NCBI GenBank assembly: GCA_900543085.1
Contig: UQQF01000005.1
Location: 1-64,000, forward strand
Source of the DNA: an uncultured Eubacteriales bacterium
GTDB lineage: Bacteria > Bacillota > Clostridia > Oscillospirales > Oscillospiraceae
Direction: 5' to 3'
DNA length: 64,000 nucleotides
The notes under the pieces were generated by a model that was not told the origin of the DNA, ran no database searches, and worked only from the letters and a program-made list of their open reading frames with translations. Shown here one piece after another: positions 50,791 through 60,084 of the stretch (positions are counted from its first letter, which is position 1; the number at the start of each line of letters is the position of its first letter). The translations under genes were made by a program, and so were the position numbers.

Positions 50791-51957
50791 ATGGCAGTCA
50801 AACGCGGCCGCGAGGTATACCGCGGCAGACGCAAGCGGCTGAACGTCATGGGCGTCGTCTTCGGCGCCATAGCGGTGCTGCTGCTGATAATGATAGTGCT
50901 GTTCTACGGCCTGCAGCGCTACATCGTGTTCGAGCACGACGGCATCTCCGTCGTGCTGCCCGGCGCGCAGTCCGACGCCTCGTCCGGCGACGGCACGGCC
51001 ACGGACGGCGAGCTGACGCAGGTCAACGCCGCGCTCACGGTGGAGGACCCTGACTACTCCTCCCTGGCGGCGACGGCGGGCGAGGGGCTGAGCGATATGT
51101 TAGGCGTGTTCGTCCCGGCTGCGGACGTGACTCTGTCCGGCGTGGGCAGGTATATGTCCGTCATGTCCTCCTACGGAGCCAACGCCCTGGTGCTGGAGGT
51201 CAAGCCCGTCAGCGGCCAGCTGGTCTGGGCGTCGTCCTCGGAGACGGCGGCCGGATACGGCACCAACGGCACGACGGATCTGGCTCAGCTGGTGGCCGCG
51301 CTCAGGCAGCAGGACAGCGACATATACCTGGTCGCGCAGGTCTGCTGCTGCATAGACGGCCTGCTGCCGACGCGCAACCCCGCCACGGCGCTCACGCTCA
51401 GCACCGGCGCGGCCTACACCGACAGCGAGGGCGCGTGGCTCGACCCGTATAACTCCACCGTGTCACAGTACATAATCGAGCTGTGCGAGGAGCTTATCGG
51501 CATGGGCTTTGACGAGATACTGCTCAAGAGCCTGTCCATGCCCGTCACCGACGCGGCCATAGGCTACAACGTACAGCTGAGCAGCACGCCCACGGCGGAG
51601 ACGGCAATCTGCGGCCTGGCCATGGAGATAACCAACGCGCTCAGCTCCTACGACGTGCCCATATCCGCCATCCTCGACACCACCAGCCTGCGCAACGGCC
51701 TGGAGAGCCAGTCCGGGCAGAACCTGGAGGTCTTCGGCAAGCTGTTCGACAGGCTGTGCTCGGCCACGGACAGCGCCTGGCGCTCCAACGTGGACTTGAG
51801 CCTGATAGACGAATACCTGACCCTCGGCGACTCCGCGCAGCGGTACCTGCCGATAATGAGCTATGTGCCCGAGGGCTACACCAGCTGCATAGTCCAGGTT
51901 CCGGAGTCTGTGCTCCCCGCGTCAGACAGCGGCACGACGGACAGCGCTGCGGCGTAA
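50791..51957 (+). CDS. Membrane-anchored DUF4015-type putative glycoside hydrolase
   Basis: A 388-residue protein with a basic N-terminus, one membrane anchor (GVVFGAIAVLLLIMIVLFYG) and an outer domain. The outer domain resembles a TIM-barrel of the putative glycoside hydrolase family DUF4015, with GANALVLEVKPVSGQLVWAS, IYLVAQVCCCIDGLLPTRNP, AWLDPYNSTVSQYIIELCEE and GFDEILLKSLSMP. It lies 3 bases after rpiB. Activity is inferred from the family only. A terminator follows. Confidence 0.72.
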   Translation: MAVKRGREVYRGRRKRLNVMGVVFGAIAVLLLIMIVLFYGLQRYIVFEHDGISVVLPGAQSDASSGDGTATDGELTQVNAALTVEDPDYSSLAATAGEGLSDMLGVFVPAADVTLSGVGRYMSVMSSYGANALVLEVKPVSGQLVWASSSETAAGYGTNGTTDLAQLVAALRQQDSDIYLVAQVCCCIDGLLPTRNPATALTLSTGAAYTDSEGAWLDPYNSTVSQYIIELCEELIGMGFDEILLKSLSMPVTDAAIGYNVQLSSTPTAETAICGLAMEITNALSSYDVPISAILDTTSLRNGLESQSGQNLEVFGKLFDRLCSATDSAWRSNVDLSLIDEYLTLGDSAQRYLPIMSYVPEGYTSCIVQVPESVLPASDSGTTDSAAA

Positions 51958-51965
51958 ATAAAAAG

Positions 51966-51993
51966 CACCGGGACGGTAAAGACCGTCCCGGTG
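51966..51993. terminator. Bidirectional terminator
   Basis: Perfect 12-base arms (CACCGGGACGGT and ACCGTCCCGGTG) with an AAAG loop between the convergent DUF4015-type and NAD synthase genes. A and T runs flank it. Confidence 0.9.
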
Positions 51994-52013
51994 TTATTTT
52001 TGCGGCGCGAGGC

Positions 52014-53903
52014 TCAGAGCTTGTCGACCTCGCCCAGCCAGAGCGCGTTGCAGGCGTCGCTGGGCATCTTGTGGCCGTCGCGCGGGCTGAGGGTGAAGCC
52101 CATGACGGCGGGGCCGTCGGCGCTGGCGGAGCGCTTGAACTGCTGCACGAAGAAGCGGCGGCAGTAGCTGCGCAGCCAGTGTACCAGCGTGTCGTGGTCA
52201 AACTCGCCCTTGAAGGCCAGCTCGGCCAGGCGGAGCACCTTGGCGGGGGAGCCGCCGCGCATGACCATGTGGTACAGGAAGAAGTCCTGGAGGATGTAGG
52301 GACCCACGCTGTCCTCGCTCTTTTGCAGCAGCTCGCCCTCGTCGCCGATGGGCAGCAGCTCGGGCGTGACCGGGGTGTCCCAGATGTCGTGCAGGGCATC
52401 GGCGAGAACCTTGTCCTCGGTGGTCTCGGAGATGTACTTCACAACGGCGCGAACCATGGTCTTGGTCATGCCGGCGTTGATGTCGTAGTTGGAGATCTGG
52501 TCGCCGTTATAGGTGCACCAGCCGTCGGCCTGCTCGCTGAGATCCTTGGTGCCGACGTCGAGGCCGTCCACCTTGTTGGCGATGTCCAGCAGCACCATCG
52601 TGCGCTCGCGCGCCTGGGCGTTCTCGAAGACGACGCTGTGGTCGTTGAAGTCGTGGCCGATGGTCTCGAAGTGCTTCTTGACGCTCTCGCCTATGGGGAT
52701 GACGCGCAGCTCCGCGCCGAGCTGCTCGGCGATGGTGATGGCGTTGTTCTTGGTGCGGTCGGTGGTGCCGAAGCAGGGCATCGTCACGGCGACGATGTTC
52801 TTGCGGGGCAGGCCGCAGATGTCCATGGCCTTGGCGCAGGCGAGCATGACCAGCGTGGAGTCGACGCCGCCGGAGACGCCAATGACGGGGCGCCAGCAGT
52901 TGGTGTACTCCATGCGCTTGATGAGGCCGGTGGCCTGGATGGTCAGGCAGCGCTCGGCAAACTCGGCGATGTGGCCGTCGGGCACGAAGGGCTCGCGCTT
53001 TATACGGCGGGTGAGGCGGGTCTCGGCCAGGTGCAGCTCCCAGGTGTAGCGGGCGATGGGCATACGCGGCGCGTCGGCATAGGTCTGAGAGCGCATACGC
53101 GCGTCGTTGAGGTTGAAGATGTCCAGCTCGCTCACGGCCATGCCGGAGCCGTTCTCGCTGACGGAGAGGGTCTCGCCGTCGTCGGTGACGAGGCACAGGC
53201 CGTAGTAGCTCTTGTCCGTGGTGCTCTCGCCGCTGGACGGCGCGGCGCTGACGCAGCCGTAGTGCAGGCGCCTGGTGTCCACCTCGAGGGCGGTCATGGT
53301 GTCGCGGCGGGAGGTGGAGCTCATCGGCGCGTCGCTCAGCTCGGCAATGACGGTGGCGCCGGCGGTGCAGAGCATGGCGGTGGGGGGCACGGCGAGAGCG
53401 CGGTCGGCGGCGAACTGCACGCCCACGGCGAGGCCGGGGATGGTCTCGGTCACGTAGAGCATCTCGCTCTCGATGCAGCAGTAGTAGTCGTCGGAGACGT
53501 TGACGTCGATGTTCTCGTTGGTGTTGACGGCGGTGAACGGCGTGCCGCGCACGTTGCGGCGGGCGGTGAAGCCCAGGATCTCGCCGTTGCAGATGACGGC
53601 GGCGGCGCTGTAGACCGCTCCGCGCACGGCCAGCGGCAGGCCGACGACGACGAGCATGTCGCTGCCCTGGGTCGACACGGTTATCTGCCTGAGTCCGTCC
53701 ATCGCGGCGTCGGTCAGCTGGCGCTGGAAGTAGAGGTGACCGCAGGTGGCGCCGGTCAGCACCAGCTCGGGGAAGGTCAGCAGCTTAACGCCCTGCTCCT
53801 TCGCGTCCGCTATGCAGTCAATGATCTTACCGGTGTTGTAGGCGGGGTCGGCGACCCTGATCTCAGGAGCCGCCGCGGCAACTTTCAGAAATCCATCCTT
53901 CAT
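52014..53903 (-). CDS. nadE: Glutamine-dependent NAD(+) synthase
   Basis: A 629-residue two-domain enzyme. The N-terminal nitrilase-type glutaminase has LLTFPELVLTGATCGHLYFQ (Glu), RNVRGTPF (Lys region replaced here by Arg-rich sequence) and a Cys-containing YYCCIESEMLYVTE. The C-terminal NAD synthase has GVSGGVDSTLVMLACAKAMD (ATP site), VGTKDLSEQADGWCTYNGDQ and MSTSR-free ends. It makes NAD using ammonia released from glutamine. It is the second NAD synthase in the window. The length fits the long bacterial form. Confidence 0.9.
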   Translation of the reverse strand: MKDGFLKVAAAAPEIRVADPAYNTGKIIDCIADAKEQGVKLLTFPELVLTGATCGHLYFQRQLTDAAMDGLRQITVSTQGSDMLVVVGLPLAVRGAVYSAAAVICNGEILGFTARRNVRGTPFTAVNTNENIDVNVSDDYYCCIESEMLYVTETIPGLAVGVQFAADRALAVPPTAMLCTAGATVIAELSDAPMSSTSRRDTMTALEVDTRRLHYGCVSAAPSSGESTTDKSYYGLCLVTDDGETLSVSENGSGMAVSELDIFNLNDARMRSQTYADAPRMPIARYTWELHLAETRLTRRIKREPFVPDGHIAEFAERCLTIQATGLIKRMEYTNCWRPVIGVSGGVDSTLVMLACAKAMDICGLPRKNIVAVTMPCFGTTDRTKNNAITIAEQLGAELRVIPIGESVKKHFETIGHDFNDHSVVFENAQARERTMVLLDIANKVDGLDVGTKDLSEQADGWCTYNGDQISNYDINAGMTKTMVRAVVKYISETTEDKVLADALHDIWDTPVTPELLPIGDEGELLQKSEDSVGPYILQDFFLYHMVMRGGSPAKVLRLAELAFKGEFDHDTLVHWLRSYCRRFFVQQFKRSASADGPAVMGFTLSPRDGHKMPSDACNALWLGEVDKL

Positions 53904-53932
53904 TATTTATCACCCTGATTTAAGAATTCCAT

Positions 53933-54061
53933 GGGGGACTTCGTCCCCCCTAGATACGCGGCATAAATGCCGCGATACCCCCCTCGCCTCGCACGGCGAG
54001 GCGGTCGCGGACACGTGTCCGCGAGATGCGGTATCGAGCCGAGGCAAAGCCCCGTCTCGAT
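53933..54061. repeat. Cluster of five adjacent palindromes
   Basis: Five inverted repeats stand almost back to back. They are GGGGGAC/GTCCCCC (53933-53949), CGCGGCAT/ATGCCGCG (53957-53974), CCTCGCC/GGCGAGG (53982-54001), CGCGGACACGTGTCCGCG (54006-54023) and ATCGAG/CTCGAT with an inner GGC/GCC (54033-54061). All arms are perfect. The cluster lies between glyS and nadE, both on the minus strand. It could be a terminator array, a REP-like element or a structured RNA. Confidence 0.75.
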
Positions 54062-54095
54062 GTTTTATATCTGTTGCGCGAGGGGAATTGTAAAC

Positions 54096-55520
54096 TTAGT
54101 ATTTGAGTTTTTCGCTCAGATAGCTGACCAGCTCGCTTATGGGCATACGGACTTGCTGCATGGTGTCGCGTTCGCGGACGGTGACGCAGTGGTCGGCCTC
54201 GGTCTTGTCGTCGCCGACGGTGGTGAAGTCCAGCGTGACGCAGTAGGGGGTGCCTATCTCGTCCTGGCGGCGGTAGCGCTTGCCGATGGAGCCGGTGTCG
54301 TCGTACTCGCACATGAAGTGCTTGGCCAGCTCGGCGTACAGCTCACGGGCGGGGCCGGCGAGGACTTCCTTCTTGCTCAGCGGCAGCACGGCGACCTTGA
54401 TGGGAGCGAGGGCGGGGTGGAGGTGCAGCACCACGCGGGTGTCCTTCTTCGCCTCGTCCACGACTTCCTCGTCGTAGGCGTCGGCCAGGAAGGCCAGGGT
54501 CACGCGGTCGGCGCCCAGGCTCGGCTCGACGACGTAGGGGACGTAGTGCTCGTTCTTCTCCTGGTCGAAGTAGGTGAGATCCTGGCCGGAGTGCTGCTGG
54601 TGCTGGCCGAGGTCGTAGTCCGTGCGGTCGGCAACGCCCCAGAGCTCGCCCCAGCCGAACGGGAACAAATACTCAAAGTCCGTCGTCGCTTTGGAATAGA
54701 AGGCCAGCTCAGCCGGATCATGGTCGCGCAGGCGGAGATTTTCCTCCTGCATACCGAGATTTATCAGCCAGTCGTGGCAGTGGTTGCGCCAGTAGTCAAA
54801 CCACTCGAGGTCGGTCCCCGGCTCGCAGAAGAACTCCAGCTCCATCTGCTCGAACTCGCGGGTGCGGAAGGTGAAGTTGCCCGGGGTTATCTCGTTGCGG
54901 AAGCTCTTGCCTATCTGGCAGACGCCGAAGGGGATCTTGCGGCGGGTGGTGCGCTGTATATTCTTGAAGTTGACGAAAATGCCCTGAGCGGTCTCGGGGC
55001 GGAGGTACACCTCGTTGGCGGAGTCCTCGGTGACGCCCTGGTGGGTCTTGAACATCAGGTTGAACTTGCGGATGTCGGTGAAGTCGCTCTTGCCGCAGAC
55101 GGGGCAGGCGACGGAGTGCTCACGGATGAAGGCCACCATCTCCTCGTTGGTCATGGCCTCGGCGGAGACGCCGTCCATGGGGTTCTCGGCGAGGTAGTCC
55201 TCTATGAGCTTGTCCGCGCGGTGGCGGCTCTTGCAGGCCTTGCAGTCAATGAGCGGGTCGTTAAAGGTGGTGACATGACCGGAGGCCACCCAGACCTCGG
55301 GGTTCATGAGTATGGCAGAGTCGAGGCCGACGTTGTAGGGGTTTTCCTGGACGAATTTCTTCCACCAGGCCTTTTTGACGTTGTTCTTCAGCTCCACGCC
55401 GAGAGGGCCGTAGTCCCAGCTGTTGGCAAGACCGCCGTAGATCTCGCTCCCCGCGTAGATGAAACCCCTGTTCTTGCACAGGGCGACCAGCTTTTCCATA
55501 GTCTTTTCGGTGTTCTTCAT
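54096..55520 (-). CDS. glyS: Glycyl-tRNA synthetase (class II, single chain)
   Basis: A 474-residue GlyQS-type synthetase. The N-terminus has [20 protein letters not shown] and [15 protein letters not shown]. Motif 2 is [20 protein letters not shown], motif 3 is [14 protein letters not shown], and the anticodon-binding domain ends with [31 protein letters not shown] is a zinc-type Cys pair in the insertion. It charges tRNA-Gly. The ATG at 55520 has GGAG upstream. The leader holds a small hairpin (CCGCAGA/TCTGCGG) but no T-box consensus I can find. Confidence 0.96.
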   Translation of the reverse strand: MKNTEKTMEKLVALCKNRGFIYAGSEIYGGLANSWDYGPLGVELKNNVKKAWWKKFVQENPYNVGLDSAILMNPEVWVASGHVTTFNDPLIDCKACKSRHRADKLIEDYLAENPMDGVSAEAMTNEEMVAFIREHSVACPVCGKSDFTDIRKFNLMFKTHQGVTEDSANEVYLRPETAQGIFVNFKNIQRTTRRKIPFGVCQIGKSFRNEITPGNFTFRTREFEQMELEFFCEPGTDLEWFDYWRNHCHDWLINLGMQEENLRLRDHDPAELAFYSKATTDFEYLFPFGWGELWGVADRTDYDLGQHQQHSGQDLTYFDQEKNEHYVPYVVEPSLGADRVTLAFLADAYDEEVVDEAKKDTRVVLHLHPALAPIKVAVLPLSKKEVLAGPARELYAELAKHFMCEYDDTGSIGKRYRRQDEIGTPYCVTLDFTTVGDDKTEADHCVTVRERDTMQQVRMPISELVSYLSEKLKY

Positions 55521-55739
55521 TACAGTCTCCTTTTCCCGCAGATGGCTTCTGCGGAGATTTTTGTTACCTTTACTATCGCGGCAAGGTGTGCTATAATGCG
55601 CGGTAAGCCGTGCGCAATACGTGTTGCGCCGCAAATCACGTCGGGTAATGGCGACATCTGCCTGACAACCAATAATGTTAACACAAACGACACATATTAT
55701 CAATAAAAGTTAAACATTAAATTAGCACGGAGGAGTAAA

Positions 55740-56969
55740 ATGGACACAGAACAGCTCAGGCGGTATGCGCGCCTCATCGCGGTCACCGGCGGGGGTATCC
55801 GGCCGGGGCAGAGCGTTGTGCTGCGCGCCGGGCTCGACCAGCCGGAATTTGCGCTCATGCTAGCGGAGGAGTGTTATCGCGCGGGCGCGTCCGAGGTCGA
55901 GGTCGAATGGGAGTACCAGCCGCTTGTGAAGCTAGACAACGCCTGGCAGAGTGTTGACACCCTGGGTACGGTCAAACCCTGGCAGGAGCAGAAGCTGCGC
56001 TATCGCTCCGAGACGCTGCCCGTCATGCTGTATCTCGAGAGCGCCGACCCCGACGGACTGTCGGGCATAGACCAGGCCAAGCGCGCCGCGGCGCAGAGAG
56101 CACGCTACGCGGTGACCAAGCCGATAAGCGACACGATGGAGAACCGCTATCAGTGGTGTATCGCGGCCGTGCCCGGCGTGGAGTGGGCGCGCAAGGTGTT
56201 CCCGGGTCTGGGCGACGGCGAGGCCGTAGAAAAGCTCTGGGAGGCGATACTCGCCTGCTCGCGCGCGCTGGACGGCGACCCGGCGGAGAACTGGGCGAGG
56301 CACAACGCCTTCCTGGCCGACCGCTGCGCCAGGCTCAACGCCCTGGACCTGGTGCGCCTGGAGTACCGCGCCGGCAACGGCACGGACTTCAGCGTGGGGC
56401 TGATACCCGAGGCGATGTTCCTCGGCGGAGTCGAGACCAACGGCGTCAACGGCGCCGTGTACAACCCTAACATCCCGTCCGAGGAGGTCTACGTCACCCC
56501 GCGCGCCGGCGAGGCCGAGGGCATAGTGTACGCCACGCGCCCGCTGGCCTATCGCGGGCAGCTCATAGAGGACTTCTGGCTCCGCTTCGAGAACGGGCGC
56601 GTCGCCGACTGCGGCGCGGGAAAGAACGCCGAGGCGCTCCGCGCGCTCATCGCCATGGACGAGGGCTCGTGTATGCTGGGAGAGTGCGCCCTCGTTCCCT
56701 ATGACAGCCCGATAAGAAACAGCGGCATCATGTTCTACAACACCCTCTTTGACGAGAACGCGGCCTGCCACCTGGCGCTTGGCCGGGGATACACGAGCAA
56801 TATCAGGAACTACGAAAGCTACACCCTGGAGGAGCTGCGCGCAATGGGCGTCAACGACTCCATGGTGCACGAGGACTTCATGATAGGCTCCGCCGACCTG
56901 ACCGTGACCGGTATCACGGCCGGCGGCGAGCGCGTCGCCATATTCAAAGACGGCGGCTGGGCTTTCTGA
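55740..56969 (+). CDS. Aminopeptidase of M29 family
   Basis: A 409-residue metallopeptidase. The family landmarks are NPNIPSEEVYVTPRAGEAEG, MLGECALVPYDSPI (Glu ligand), LFDENAACHLALGRGY (Glu/His) and MVHEDFMIGSADL (His-x-Asp). It removes N-terminal residues from peptides in the cytoplasm using two metal ions. GGAGGAG precedes the start. A plus-strand promoter (TTTACT and TATAAT, 17 bases apart, ending at about 55597) lies upstream. Confidence 0.9.
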   Translation: MDTEQLRRYARLIAVTGGGIRPGQSVVLRAGLDQPEFALMLAEECYRAGASEVEVEWEYQPLVKLDNAWQSVDTLGTVKPWQEQKLRYRSETLPVMLYLESADPDGLSGIDQAKRAAAQRARYAVTKPISDTMENRYQWCIAAVPGVEWARKVFPGLGDGEAVEKLWEAILACSRALDGDPAENWARHNAFLADRCARLNALDLVRLEYRAGNGTDFSVGLIPEAMFLGGVETNGVNGAVYNPNIPSEEVYVTPRAGEAEGIVYATRPLAYRGQLIEDFWLRFENGRVADCGAGKNAEALRALIAMDEGSCMLGECALVPYDSPIRNSGIMFYNTLFDENAACHLALGRGYTSNIRNYESYTLEELRAMGVNDSMVHEDFMIGSADLTVTGITAGGERVAIFKDGGWAF

Positions 56970-56997
56970 CCTAAGCAAAAGCACCCAGGAGGGAACC

Positions 56998-58956
56998 ATG
57001 GAAACCAGGAAGAAGACTCAAACCCCGCGCATGGATCGCAAGGCGCTCATTCTCACCGTCGTGGGCGCGCTGCTTGTTATTGCGATCATCGTCATCGCCG
57101 TGGTGCTCATGCAGCGCAGCGGCGGCGACGCGTACGCGGACAACTATGAAGCGGCTATGGAGCACTACATAGCCGGAGAGTACAGCGAGGCCATAAGCTC
57201 GGCACAGCTTGCATACGCCGAGGACGCGACCGAGGAGGCTGTGCTCATCATCGCGCGCAGCTACGCGGCTCTGAACGACTACGCCAACGCCGTCTCGGCG
57301 CTGGAAAACTGGGTCAACGCCCACGGCAGCGGCTCGGAGGCGGGCGCGCTGCTGGAGGAGTACAGGACGCACATAGACGACAGCGGCGAGGACACCGTGA
57401 CCATCGCCGGGCAGGAGTATGCGCCGGACACGCAGACGCTGGCCATATCCGGCCAGGCGCTGACGAGCTCGGATCTGGAGACCGTCGCCTCGCTCACCGA
57501 GCTGACGAGCCTGAGCCTGAACGACTGCTCGCTCTCGGACATCTCCGCGCTCTCGGCGCTGACCAAGCTCACGACGCTCTCGCTGAACGACAACGCCATC
57601 ACCGACCTCTCGCCGCTCTCGGCGATGAGGGGTCTCACGGCGCTGTACCTGAGCGGCAACGCGGAAATATCGTCGCTGGAGCCGCTCTACGGCCTGGACG
57701 GCCTGACCACGCTGGACATACGCGGCCTGGAGATAACCGACGAGCAGTTTGAACAGCTCGAGGCGGAGCTGCCCGACTGCGAGCTCTTGACCGACGAGCC
57801 GGTGTCCACCGCGACCGAGATAACGCTCGGCGGCATGACCTTCATGAGCGACGTGACGGAGCTGGACCTCTCCAACCGCCAGATTTCCGACATCTCGGCG
57901 CTTGCGGCGTGCACAGACCTGGAGAGCCTGAACCTCTCCGGCAACGTCATCTCCAACATCTCCGCCCTCGCGTCCCTGCCGAACCTCAAAACGCTGGACA
58001 TCTCCAACAACGAGATATCCAACATCTCGCCTCTCATGTCGCTCACCCGGCTTGAGAGCGTGAACGCGGCGAACAACGCCATAACCAACATCGCCGCCCT
58101 CGCAGGGCACACGGCTCTGCGCGAGCTGAACCTCAGCGGCAACCCGCTGGCGAGCGTGGACGCGATAAGCGGCATGACCAACCTCACCACCCTCGATCTC
58201 AACAGCTCCGGCCTGGACGACGGAGACATGTCCGCGCTGCACATGCTGACCGGGCTGACCAGCCTGAACCTCGAGGGCAACACGTCCATCAGCGCGGAGG
58301 CGGCCGACGCGCTGACCGCGGCGCTGCCCAACTGCACGATAAGCCTGCCGCAGGAGATATACTCCGTCACCCTCGGCGGAAGCAGCTACGCTGCCGACTC
58401 CACCTATGTGGACGCCACCAGCCAGGGCGTCACCAGCCTGGACGGCGTGGAGCACTTCACCGGCCTCCAGGTGCTGATACTCGACCGCAACCCGGGCATA
58501 GACCTGTCCAACGCCGGGGCGCTGACCACGGTGACCTCGCTGGGTCTGGCCAACTGCGGCCTGACGGACATCTCCGCGCTCTCGACGCTCACGCAGCTGA
58601 CCTCGCTGGACCTGATGCTCAACGACCTGCGCGACATCTCGGCGCTGAGGTACCTGACAAACCTGACTGAGCTGCACCTGAGCATGAACGAGGACCTCTC
58701 GGACATCTCGGCGCTCACCTCGCTGGAGGAGCTCACCACCCTCTCGCTCAACGGCACCGCCGTGACCGACCTCAGCGCGCTCGAGAACCTCACGAACCTC
58801 ACGGTGCTGGACCTGGAGGGCTGCAATATACGCGACATCACGCCCCTGCTCGACCTGAAAAACCTGAGGACTCTCTACGCCGCCGGATGCGGGCTGAGCC
58901 AGCAGGAGATAGACGAGCTGGGCGACGCGCTGCCCAACTGCACCATCTACACCTGA
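56998..58956 (+). CDS. Membrane-anchored leucine-rich-repeat protein
   Basis: A 652-residue protein. It has a basic N-terminus and one membrane helix (ALILTVVGALLVIAIIVIAV), then a short TPR-like stretch (EHYIAGEYSEAISSAQLAYA). Three blocks of internalin-type leucine-rich repeats of about 22 residues follow (LTSLSLNDCSLSDISALSAL type). The blocks are separated by two small spacers that start with IT-LGG/VT-LGG and each follow an 'LPNC' cap. The repeats face outside the cell and would bind protein or sugar. It follows the aminopeptidase by 28 bases with GGAGG before ATG. Partner unknown. Confidence 0.85.
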   Translation: METRKKTQTPRMDRKALILTVVGALLVIAIIVIAVVLMQRSGGDAYADNYEAAMEHYIAGEYSEAISSAQLAYAEDATEEAVLIIARSYAALNDYANAVSALENWVNAHGSGSEAGALLEEYRTHIDDSGEDTVTIAGQEYAPDTQTLAISGQALTSSDLETVASLTELTSLSLNDCSLSDISALSALTKLTTLSLNDNAITDLSPLSAMRGLTALYLSGNAEISSLEPLYGLDGLTTLDIRGLEITDEQFEQLEAELPDCELLTDEPVSTATEITLGGMTFMSDVTELDLSNRQISDISALAACTDLESLNLSGNVISNISALASLPNLKTLDISNNEISNISPLMSLTRLESVNAANNAITNIAALAGHTALRELNLSGNPLASVDAISGMTNLTTLDLNSSGLDDGDMSALHMLTGLTSLNLEGNTSISAEAADALTAALPNCTISLPQEIYSVTLGGSSYAADSTYVDATSQGVTSLDGVEHFTGLQVLILDRNPGIDLSNAGALTTVTSLGLANCGLTDISALSTLTQLTSLDLMLNDLRDISALRYLTNLTELHLSMNEDLSDISALTSLEELTTLSLNGTAVTDLSALENLTNLTVLDLEGCNIRDITPLLDLKNLRTLYAAGCGLSQQEIDELGDALPNCTIYT

Positions 58957-59018
58957 GGCGCAATGTCGCAATCGGACAAGTTTTTTGACAGCGTACAGCC
59001 GGGCAGTGAAATTTGGTG

Positions 59019-59046
59019 TTGCTTTTCCTGTGCTATGTGGTAGAAT
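59019..59046 (+). promoter_or_regulatory. Promoter of the ferredoxin gene
   Basis: TTGCTT (59019-59024) and TAGAAT (59041-59046) are 16 bases apart, about 60 bases before the ferredoxin start. Confidence 0.5.
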
Positions 59047-59105
59047 ACATCCGTACATCAGGCTTCACTGCCGGTATAAAACACAAGAGAACGGAGGTTA
59101 GACTC

Positions 59106-59276
59106 ATGGCTTACGTCATCAATGACAACTGCGTCTCCTGCGGCACCTGCGCCGCCAACTGTCCTGTCGAGGCCATCGACATGGGCGACGACAAGTACGT
59201 CATCAACCAGGACACCTGCATCGCCTGCGGCACCTGCAAGGAGAACTGCCCTGCCGACGCCATCGACGAGGAGTAA
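59106..59276 (+). CDS. Ferredoxin, two 4Fe-4S clusters
   Basis: A 56-residue clostridial-type ferredoxin with two cluster motifs: CVSCGTCAANCP and CIACGTCKENCP (CxxCxxCxxxCP each). It carries low-potential electrons for anaerobic redox enzymes and could serve the dehydratase or reductase encoded elsewhere in the window. CGGAGG precedes the start, and a strong terminator follows. Confidence 0.97.
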   Translation: MAYVINDNCVSCGTCAANCPVEAIDMGDDKYVINQDTCIACGTCKENCPADAIDEE

Positions 59277-59285
59277 TGGCACAAA

Positions 59286-59318
59286 CGCGTATCCGGGGAA
59301 CAACTCTCCGGATACGCG
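59286..59318 (+). terminator. Terminator after the ferredoxin gene
   Basis: Perfect 11-base arms (CGCGTATCCGG and CCGGATACGCG) around an 11-base loop, followed by TGTTATTTT. Confidence 0.88.
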
Positions 59319-59378
59319 CTGTTATTTTACGCTTTTGCCCGCTTACGGCGGGCTTATTTCATAACCGGAGGTGGCGGG

Positions 59379-60083
59379 ATGTCCGAGCTGTGGCCGGGAG
59401 GACCGGAATATGCTTTTGCCGGCGCGTTCCCGGTGACGACCGACAGCGTGCTGCTGGCGGACTTCGCCCGGGTTCGGCCCGGCTCGCGGGTGCTGGAGCT
59501 GTGCTGCGGCGCGGGGCTCATATCGCTGCTGCTCATGGCGCGCGCTCCCGGGCTGGACGTGCTGGCCGTGGAGCTGGATGAGGCCGCGGCGGCGCTCGCC
59601 CGCGAGAACTTCGCCGCCAACGGCCTGAGCGCGCGCGTGGTGTGCGGCGATCTGCGCGACGCCGCCGTCCTGCCCGAGGCCAACAGCGTGGACTTCGTGG
59701 TGTGCAACCCGCCGTACTTCGCCGCGAACAGCGGGAAGGCCGCGCCCGACAGGCCGCGCGCCGTGGCCAGGAGCGAGAGCGAGTGCACGCTCGCCGATGT
59801 GGCGCGCGCGGCGGCTCGCAGCCTCAGGCAGGGTGGCAGGCTGGCGCTGGTGCACCGCTCGGAGCGGCTGGCCGAGGTGTTCGCCGCCCTGGCGGCGGAG
59901 CGGCTGGAGCCGAAGCGGCTGCGCTTCGTGCAGCACCGGCCGGGCAGCGCACCGGGACTGTTCCTGTGCGAGGCCGTGCGGCTCGGCCGTCCGGGGCTGA
60001 CGGTGGAAGCGCCGCTGGTGCTCTACGGCGAGGACGGCCGGGAGAGCGATGAGTTCCGGCGAATCTATCATCTGGGAGGCTAA
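59379..60083 (+). CDS. TrmN6-like tRNA/N6-adenine methyltransferase
   Basis: A 234-residue SAM-dependent methyltransferase. Motif I is VLELCCGAGLISLLLMARAP, the acidic residue of motif II is in VLAVELDEAA, and the catalytic motif is FVVCNPPYFAA (NPPY). The N-terminal DSVLLADFA and overall length match the YfiC/TrmN6 family, which methylates A37 of tRNA-Val. It lies just before rsmI with a one-base gap, a common pairing in Bacillota. Confidence 0.87.
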   Translation: MSELWPGGPEYAFAGAFPVTTDSVLLADFARVRPGSRVLELCCGAGLISLLLMARAPGLDVLAVELDEAAAALARENFAANGLSARVVCGDLRDAAVLPEANSVDFVVCNPPYFAANSGKAAPDRPRAVARSESECTLADVARAAARSLRQGGRLALVHRSERLAEVFAALAAERLEPKRLRFVQHRPGSAPGLFLCEAVRLGRPGLTVEAPLVLYGEDGRESDEFRRIYHLGG

Positions 60084-60084
60084 T

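Noticed and set aside
55521..55739. Possible T-box leader for glyS
   Set aside because: I looked for the conserved T-box sequence and its antiterminator on the minus strand and did not find it; only a small hairpin is present.
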